Positions 58,491-64,000 of a DNA stretch of 64,000 nucleotides are shown piece by piece (positions within the stretch are counted from its first letter, which is position 1; every line of letters starts with the position of its first letter). The position numbers were made by a program, and so were the translations under genes. The notes beneath the pieces were generated by a model, which did no database searches, had not been told where the DNA came from, and saw nothing but the letters and a program-made list of their open reading frames with translations. The stretch covers positions 26,480,015 to 26,544,014 of the forward strand of contig OY365806.1 in the NCBI GenBank assembly GCA_959347315.1, written 5' to 3'. Source of the stretch: Bimastos eiseni (Eukaryota > Annelida > Clitellata > Crassiclitellata > Lumbricidae).

Positions 58491-60240
58491 AACTCACTAA
58501 TTCACAGATTTTCTATTTGATGAAATCATGACTGCACTTTCTGTTGTTTCAACAGCTACTTCGTTCGTCACATGATTATTGGTCACTGAATTAATTAATC
58601 AACATAAATCTCTTTTTCATTGTCAACTTTATCATCAATCTTCAATTCGCAAGAGGGCGATGCTCTGGGAAACGTCGTCAAACGCCATTCAAAATTAAGT
58701 TAGCTGCTGCTAGAGCGTCAGCTCATACCGCACCATGCGAATAGATTCTGCAATACCTTCAAATCGTGTCAAGGCTAACTTGATGCAGGCTATATGCCTG
58801 CTTTTCTATAAGGCAACACATATAGAACTAACGTAAGGAGAAACAACTGCCACGGGAGCAATGTGTAATGAAGTTATGAATATGTAGGTAGGCCTACCTG
58901 CGTGGTACAGTATACCATTCAGCAATTCAATTCGTTGATGATCCACTTTATTTCTTCACATGGAACATTCTATTAACGTATGATTCACATGGAATATCTA
59001 AGAACACTACACTCTCAATATTAATCATTGGGGATATGGTGTACAGGAGTATGAGTAGGAGGAAGAACAGGGAGTGGAGGAAGAGGTTTAGGAGGCAGAG
59101 GAGGAAGAGAAACAGTTCGAGGAGTAACGGGAGGTGGATCATTGAGGATTGGTAAAGAGAGGAAGGTAATTCTGAAATGCGTTGAATACTGCTTCCCCAT
59201 GCTGGCTGAACCACATATTAGCGACGGTGGCCGTTACTCACAGTGAAGGTGGCTGTTACTCACAGCCTACGGCGGGTCGCCTGTGTTGTGAAATGTTCGT
59301 CGCCTTGATCGTAAGGGCGTGATCTACGAACGTGTTGAAACAAATTTTTCTTGTTTTTTATTGGCTGCTGAAGTACTCGTGCAAAATTTGTGAGCAACTG
59401 CTCGATTTGATCAAAAGTTATGGCTGTTACTGTTACTCGCCGCTATGAATAGGGCTACATAGAGATAAAGTGCACAATATACAACATACAGGGCCTATAC
59501 CGGACTATATTATACGCAGCATACAGGGACGACAACTAGGATCAATTATAGTACCTGGGGTCACAGAGCGGTGCAATCATATCAATTGACAGGATTGACC
59601 GACCCGTGGGTCTGCAAGATTGACCCTCCACTGAATGTGGGTTTCATGACCAGTCTGACCCTATAAGTTCAGGTCTAATTGACAGGGCTGAGGTAGCTAG
59701 TCATTTAACTGTGTGCAGTTTTTCTGTAAACCGCCACGCCCCCAAACTTTGCCTTTAAGTCATATGTTCGTTCTTTTATTTAGAACATAATTTAAAATGC
59801 ACTCGACATGAAATTCAAAATTGTCAAGTCATTCTGCGGGATGTCCCCTCTTCAGATTCAGCGTTACGGGAATATTGAGTGCTTCAAAGACTAACGACAA
59901 ATGAAGAAATAATCCACGCTTCAGAAGTGCCACTGCATGGTGAGAGTGTTATCATTACAATCACGATCTTGTGAAAACAGGAAATGTTGTTATTTTATTA
60001 GGTATCAAAACACAGCAACAGTTACTCTCATTAGAATCGTCGACATTAGACGACTCAAAATCATGCGTAGACCCAGAGTTCATATTGTCTGGAGCTTTGA
60101 TGCATTTTCCGCTGCTTGATTTATTGAGAGTTATCTGTTATGGTGTTGGGCATAAATATTGACTTACATGTTTGAACATTGTACTAATTTGGCTGAAATC
60201 AATCATTCTAAACCTCACTAGTTACCATAGTGTCATACAT
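58491..60240. other. No gene recognised, 1.7 kb
   Basis: Contains a purine-rich patch (59050-59165) that yields a Leu-rich minus-strand frame, and two copies of GTGGCyGTTACTCACAG near 59228 and 59246. Frames at 59937-60162 are unassigned. Confidence 0.4.
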
Positions 60241-60272
60241 ATATATATATATATGACATATATATATATATT

Positions 60273-60350
60273 ATTGTGGTCCATGATAACATGGTAAACA
60301 GATTTTTAAAATTGTGCTGTTCCTCAAGGCTGCCCTTATTCCATGTGGTT
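60273..60350 (+). repeat. Direct repeat flanking the 60.4-kb element, left copy
   Basis: Shares ordered words with 62864-62948: GTGGTCCA, TTAAAATTGTGCTGTTCCTCAAGrCTGCCC and TATTCCATrTGGTTATA, about 80-85% identical by eye. The hAT-type element inserted at the right edge of this copy. Confidence 0.75.
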
Positions 60351-60971
60351 ATATATTAGAGGTCTGCGGGTAGAGTGTTTTATCTACCCGACCCGTACCC
60401 GTAACCCAGAACCGTTACCCGTACCCAACCCGTACTCAAAATTTCTACCCGACTCGACCCGTACCCGCGGGTACACCCGTACCCGTGACGTCATCAGCAT
60501 GCCTTCTCAAAGTCTTGCTGAATACCAGGCTAATAGGATCACAGCTAACTAAGCTGTATTTGCTGTTGTCGTAGTAGTAGCAGTAACAGCAGCAGCAGCA
60601 GTGACAGCAGCCGTGGGGTAGCGGCGGCGGCGGAAGCACGAGAAAAAAGGATGATTGAGAGGAGAAGATTAGGAGGAGGAAGAGTAAGAAGAAGGGGAAG
60701 AATAGACCACAATCAGGACCAATAAGGGAAACGGAGAAGCAGGGTAGATGTGGCTGCAGAAGAGTTAGGAGTAGGAGAAAGAAGAGGAGTATGGTAGGAG
60801 AAGAAGGATGGATGGGGAAGAGGAGGATTGACAGGCGGATGAAAATACAAAAGAGGAGGCCTCAATCATGAAAAGGGTACGGGTCTAGTATGAGTAAACC
60901 CGCGGGTCGGGTATACCCGCGGCCGGGCCGCGTTTTGGGTATACCCTCATACCTCTAGTGCACGATATAGC

Positions 60972-60996
60972 GTGTGTATGTATGTATGTATGTATG

Positions 60997-61027
<31 letters not shown>

Positions 61028-61028
61028 G

Positions 61029-61071
<43 letters not shown>

Positions 61072-61072
61072 G

Positions 61073-61106
<34 letters not shown>

Positions 61107-61258
61107 TGTATGTATGTATGTATGTATGTATGTATGACTGTATGTGTGTATGTATGTATGTATGACTGTATGTGTGTATGTATGTATGTATGACTGTATG
61201 TGTGTATGTATGTATGTATGACTGTATGTGTGTATGTATGTATGTACGTACGTATATA
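60972..61258 (+). repeat. ATGT tetranucleotide array with ordered variants
   Basis: Mostly pure ATGT, interrupted in a regular way: AAGTATAT twice in the first part, and a 28-bp block GACTGTATGTGTGTATGTAT repeated four times toward the end. Met-Tyr-Val-Cys frames are translations. Confidence 0.95.
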
Positions 61259-61419
61259 TATAAATGCCTGCCATCAATTCCTCTTATCTCTACAGCCTGT
61301 ACCCTTTCACCAAGTCGGTGGTTAATGGGATTTGTGTTGTGGCCAAGCGTAGCGGGGTCATTGTCAATGACCTGAGATCCGAAACCTCAGCGTTAAGGAA
61401 TTAGAAATCATATGTTCTG

Positions 61420-62520
61420 ATGGACAAGAGGAGGACGATGAAGAGAGGTTGATGATGAGGAGGAGGAGGAGTAAGATGGAGATGAAACGGAGGAAGGGCT
61501 GGAGGAATGGCAGGAGGAGGATGCTGAAAGGCCAATGATGAGGAGGAAATGGACTAGGAGGAAGGGTAAGATGGAGAGGAAGTGCTGGAGAAATGGCAGA
61601 AGGAATGGCAGGAGGAATGGCAGGAGGAATGGCAGGAGGAATGGCAGGAGGAGGACGATTAAAGGCCGATGATGATGAGGAGGAAATGAAGGAGGAGGAA
61701 GAGGAGGAGGAGTAGGATGGAGAGGAAGGGCTGGAGGAATGGCAGGAGGAGGACGATGAAAGGCCGACGTTGAGGAGGAAATTGACAAGGAGGAAGAGAA
61801 GGAGAAGGAGTAAGATGGAGAGGAATCGTCGGAGGAAGGGCTGCAGGAATGGCGGGAGGAGGACAATGCAGGGCCGATGATAATGAGGAAATGGACGAGG
61901 AGGGAGAGGAGGAGGAGTAAGAGTAAGATGGAAAAGAAGGACCGCAAGAAGGGCTGGTGGAATGGCAGGAGAAGGACCATGAAGGGCGGTTGATGAAGAA
62001 TAAGAAATGGAGGAAGAAGAAGTGGAGGAGGATTAAGGTGGAGAGGAGAGGCTTGAGAAAGGGCAGAAGAAAGCAGACAATGCAGGGCGGTTGATGAAAG
62101 GGAGGATATGGACGAAATAGAAGAGAAGAAGGAGGAAAGAGATGTGGAGCAGGAGGAGTGAGACGAAGAGAAAGAGCAGGAGGAGGAGTTTGAGGAAGCT
62201 GAGGTGAAGCTGATGAGGAATAAGAAGTGGGGTTGAAGGAAACGGAGGAGAAGTACGATCAGGAAGACAGCAGAAGGAGCAGAAGAAGGAGGATAAAGGG
62301 GAGGCTGACGATGATGATGAAATAAAGGGCAGCAAGCGGAGGAGGAGTGAGATGAAGAGGAAGAGCAGGAAGAGGAGCAGGAGGAGGAAGAAAAAAGCCG
62401 GAGCAGGAGCGGGAGGAAGATGAAAGGGAGTTCTATGAGGATGAGAAAATGGAGGAGGAAGAGGAGGAGTGAGATGAAGAGCATGAGCAGGAGGAGAAGC
62501 AGGAGTAGGAAGTGCAAGAG
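61420..62520 (+). repeat. Polypurine GGA-rich tract, 1.1 kb
   Basis: The plus strand is nearly all A/G with GAGGAGGA units. It includes a 15-bp AGGAATGGCAGGAGG unit repeated about five times near 61590-61650. The 369-codon minus-strand frame (61408-62517, Ser/Leu/Pro/His-rich) is created by lack of stop codons in polypyrimidine DNA and has no domain. Triplex-prone. Confidence 0.9.
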
Positions 62521-62863
62521 TGGATCAATTGCAAGTACGTATGCGTGTGTATATATATATGCATATTATATATTAATGTATGTAGATGTATATGTAGGAG
62601 AATATGTATTCATGGTGACATTATAACCCCAAAACTTGACTTCGGCACGGGTAAAAGCGGGTATACCCGTACCCGTAATCACTCTACCCGTATCCGACCC
62701 GACCCTTGAAATACGTACCCGTACCCTACCCGTATCCTTGGGTACGAGTCGGGTACGGGTATACTCGTAAATCGGGTACATCCGCAGACCTCTGTTATAA
62801 ATCTATGTCAAATAACGTCAGATTGGTTATATATATACATATATATAACTATATGTATATTTA

Positions 62864-62948
62864 TTAGAGGTGGTCCAAGATTACATGGGAAAGAGATTTT
62901 TTAATGGTGCTGTTCCTCAAGACTGCCCATATTCCATATGGTTATAGG
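62864..62948 (+). repeat. Direct repeat flanking the 60.4-kb element, right copy
   Basis: Counterpart of 60273-60350. It too is preceded by a TA microsatellite, so the duplicated unit probably included that run. Confidence 0.75.
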
Positions 62949-63093
62949 TTTTACTTATGCAAAGATGAACTGAAATGGACTATGTTTAGAGGTAGCAATA
63001 AAATAACACTTTTTAGCAATGAATATAAATGTTCGATTTCCGATTTTAGAATTTTTAGGCAATCTCATTTCTCACTCAGTGTGATTGCGGACT

Positions 63094-63180
63094 CAGTGGC
63101 GTAGCGACGGGGGGTGCCGAGGGGGCGAACCGCCCCAGGCGGAACTTGTCCCAGGGGCGGCATTTTCGGGAAAAAAAATA
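63094..63180 (+). mobile_element. Truncated hAT-type left end
   Basis: CAGTGGCGTAGCGACGGGGG followed by GGGGGCGAACCGCCCCAGGCGG. It shares CAGnGGCGTAGC with the element at 13889. No right end or target duplication was found before the next element. Confidence 0.5.
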
Positions 63181-63351
63181 AATAAAAGATTATATATGTA
63201 AAGTAGGATTCAACAAGATACCTTTTGCCCTTGTCTAAACCTGGCACAGTGCTTTCTTAGGTTTTTTCTCGACATAAAACTAACATATAGGCCTACGATA
63301 TACCGAAATACATGTACCATCGAAATGATCGAACCTAATGTTTATAGACAT

Positions 63352-63769
63352 CAGAGCAGTCCTCAGGTAATTTGGCGCCCTAGGCAGTCATCTATGTAAG
63401 AGCGCCCCACCCCTGTTGCATAGGCAATAAGATGTGAGAAAATATTGGGTCAGGCACTCACTGCACAGGGCACATACACATTTTTCTGTCATAATATATA
63501 GACTATATTCTGGCAAACGAAAATTAACAGGGAAAGAGCGGGATATTCACTGAGGTGTTAAGAGATTGAATATTGTTGTTGGAATTGGAATTAGTCAAAA
63601 ACTAGTTTTTAATCAGAAAAATTATAAATTTCTGTTTGTATCATCATCAAATTTATTCCTGAAACTTTACATTAATATCCTTAAAATTCGGCGCCCCTAA
63701 AATATGGCGCTCCTAAAGTTTGGCGCCCTGGGCTACTTCTTATGTCGCCTATGCCAGGAACCGACCCTG
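63352..63769. mobile_element. hAT-type miniature element, 418 bp, perfect TSD
   Basis: Flanked by ATAGACAT on both sides (63344-63351 and 63770-63777), a perfect 8-bp target duplication. It starts CAGAGCAGTCCTCAGG and the reverse complement of the right end starts CAGGGTCGGTTCCTGG. Subterminal GGCGCC(C) words are iterated (63379, 63691, 63722). No ORF. Confidence 0.8.
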
Positions 63770-63777
63770 ATAGACAT

Positions 63778-64000
63778 GGCTCAACAAGAATTTAGACATT
63801 AAACCCATGTTGTTTAATATTTTATTGGGAATGAAAGTATGAAACTATACCGCATCCGTAATCTGTATGACAATTTACCAGTTACTAGTCTATTCTAATA
63901 ACTATACTTTACTATAGACCTATCATGATTAAATGATATTATTTAGCACTTTCTTTAATTCTTTTCAAAATGTAAAGAGAAAGAAAAACATTTTACTGCT
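63778..64000. other. No feature recognised
   Basis: AT-rich end of the window. Confidence 0.4.

Larger units (their letters stand above)
60357..62794. mobile_element. hAT-type element, 2.44 kb, packed with repeats
   Basis: Left end TAGAGGTCTGCGGGTA; the reverse complement of the right end is CAGAGGTCTGCGGATGTA. Flanks TTATATAT (60349-60356) and TTATAAAT (62795-62802) agree at 7 of 8. Subterminal TACCCG hexamers are iterated at 60390-60485 and 62650-62735, in the same orientation at both ends, with inverted forms at 60878-60950 and 62740-62775. The interior is almost wholly simple repeat (CAG, GGA, ATGT) with no transposase. Confidence 0.85.

Noticed and set aside
60885..61277. 130-codon Tyr/Ile/His/Thr ORF
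   Set aside because: Translation of the ATGT array.
61408..62517. 369-codon minus-strand ORF
   Set aside because: It is polypyrimidine DNA without stop codons, with a low-complexity Ser/Leu/Pro product, inside a hAT-type element.

Overview
The window is eukaryotic, non-coding-dominated, AT-rich genomic DNA from an animal, most probably a marine invertebrate. An echinoderm or other invertebrate deuterostome is my best guess, from pattern memory only. The evidence is GT-AG introns, long stretches without ORFs, dense microsatellites, and many decayed non-LTR retrotransposon 3' ends carrying the GCGCTATATAAAT-type tail. There are also many cut-and-paste DNA transposons and an AGGCCTA word that recurs throughout. 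Most long reading frames are translated microsatellites (GATG, ATGT, TCC, ATC, AT) and are not genes.

Layout. 1-3.1 kb: degenerate GGAT repeats, then unremarkable sequence. 3.1-8.0 kb: a LINE tail, a 73-nt hairpin and a rearranged cluster of mariner-type fragments. 8.9-9.8 kb: a hAT-type element with a perfect 8-bp target duplication. 11.7-13.8 kb: two 177-bp direct repeats around A-rich DNA. 13.9-17.3 kb: two more hAT-type elements, a polypyrimidine tract and a LINE tail. 19.7-22.9 kb: an A-rich, strand-asymmetric block of degenerate repeats. 25.3-27.6 kb: a local duplication, a reverse-transcriptase C-terminus and a 16-bp minisatellite. 29.0-34.5 kb: a MITE and two hAT-type elements, one with a recognisable transposase C-terminus. 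35.2-36.7 kb: a decayed gene fragment and a cluster of inverted repeats. 37.1-41.3 kb: an apparently nested pair of inverted-repeat elements containing 161 perfect ATGG units. 41.4-47.1 kb: a tRNA-derived SINE, LINE ends and a tandem duplication.

47.7-56.3 kb is the only gene-like district. A near full-length, intronless, heavily broken gene (47.76-50.16 kb) belongs to a protein family I recognise by pattern (degenerate C2H2 finger, DNLGAHSL, MHDLL, MRFEAKH motifs) but cannot name. It is followed by a 42-bp minisatellite, a TATA box, and a multi-exon plus-strand gene whose introns mostly keep consistent phases. That gene has one apparent 1-bp frameshift in its last exon and one unresolved intron. 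A second, smaller relic of the first family lies on the minus strand at 35.6 kb.

56.3-64 kb: LINE tails, hairpins, an ACGT-dense block, a 63-bp piggyBac-like miniature element, a 2.4-kb hAT-type element full of purine-rich repeat, and a 418-bp hAT-type element with a perfect 8-bp target duplication.

The strongest result is the set of hAT-type insertions delimited by eye with 8-bp target duplications (8.9, 13.9, 17.0, 29.7, 31.7, 60.4 and 63.4 kb). Several carry iterated hexamer motifs in the same orientation at both ends. No RNA gene other than the SINE head, no CRISPR array and no bacterial-type feature was seen.
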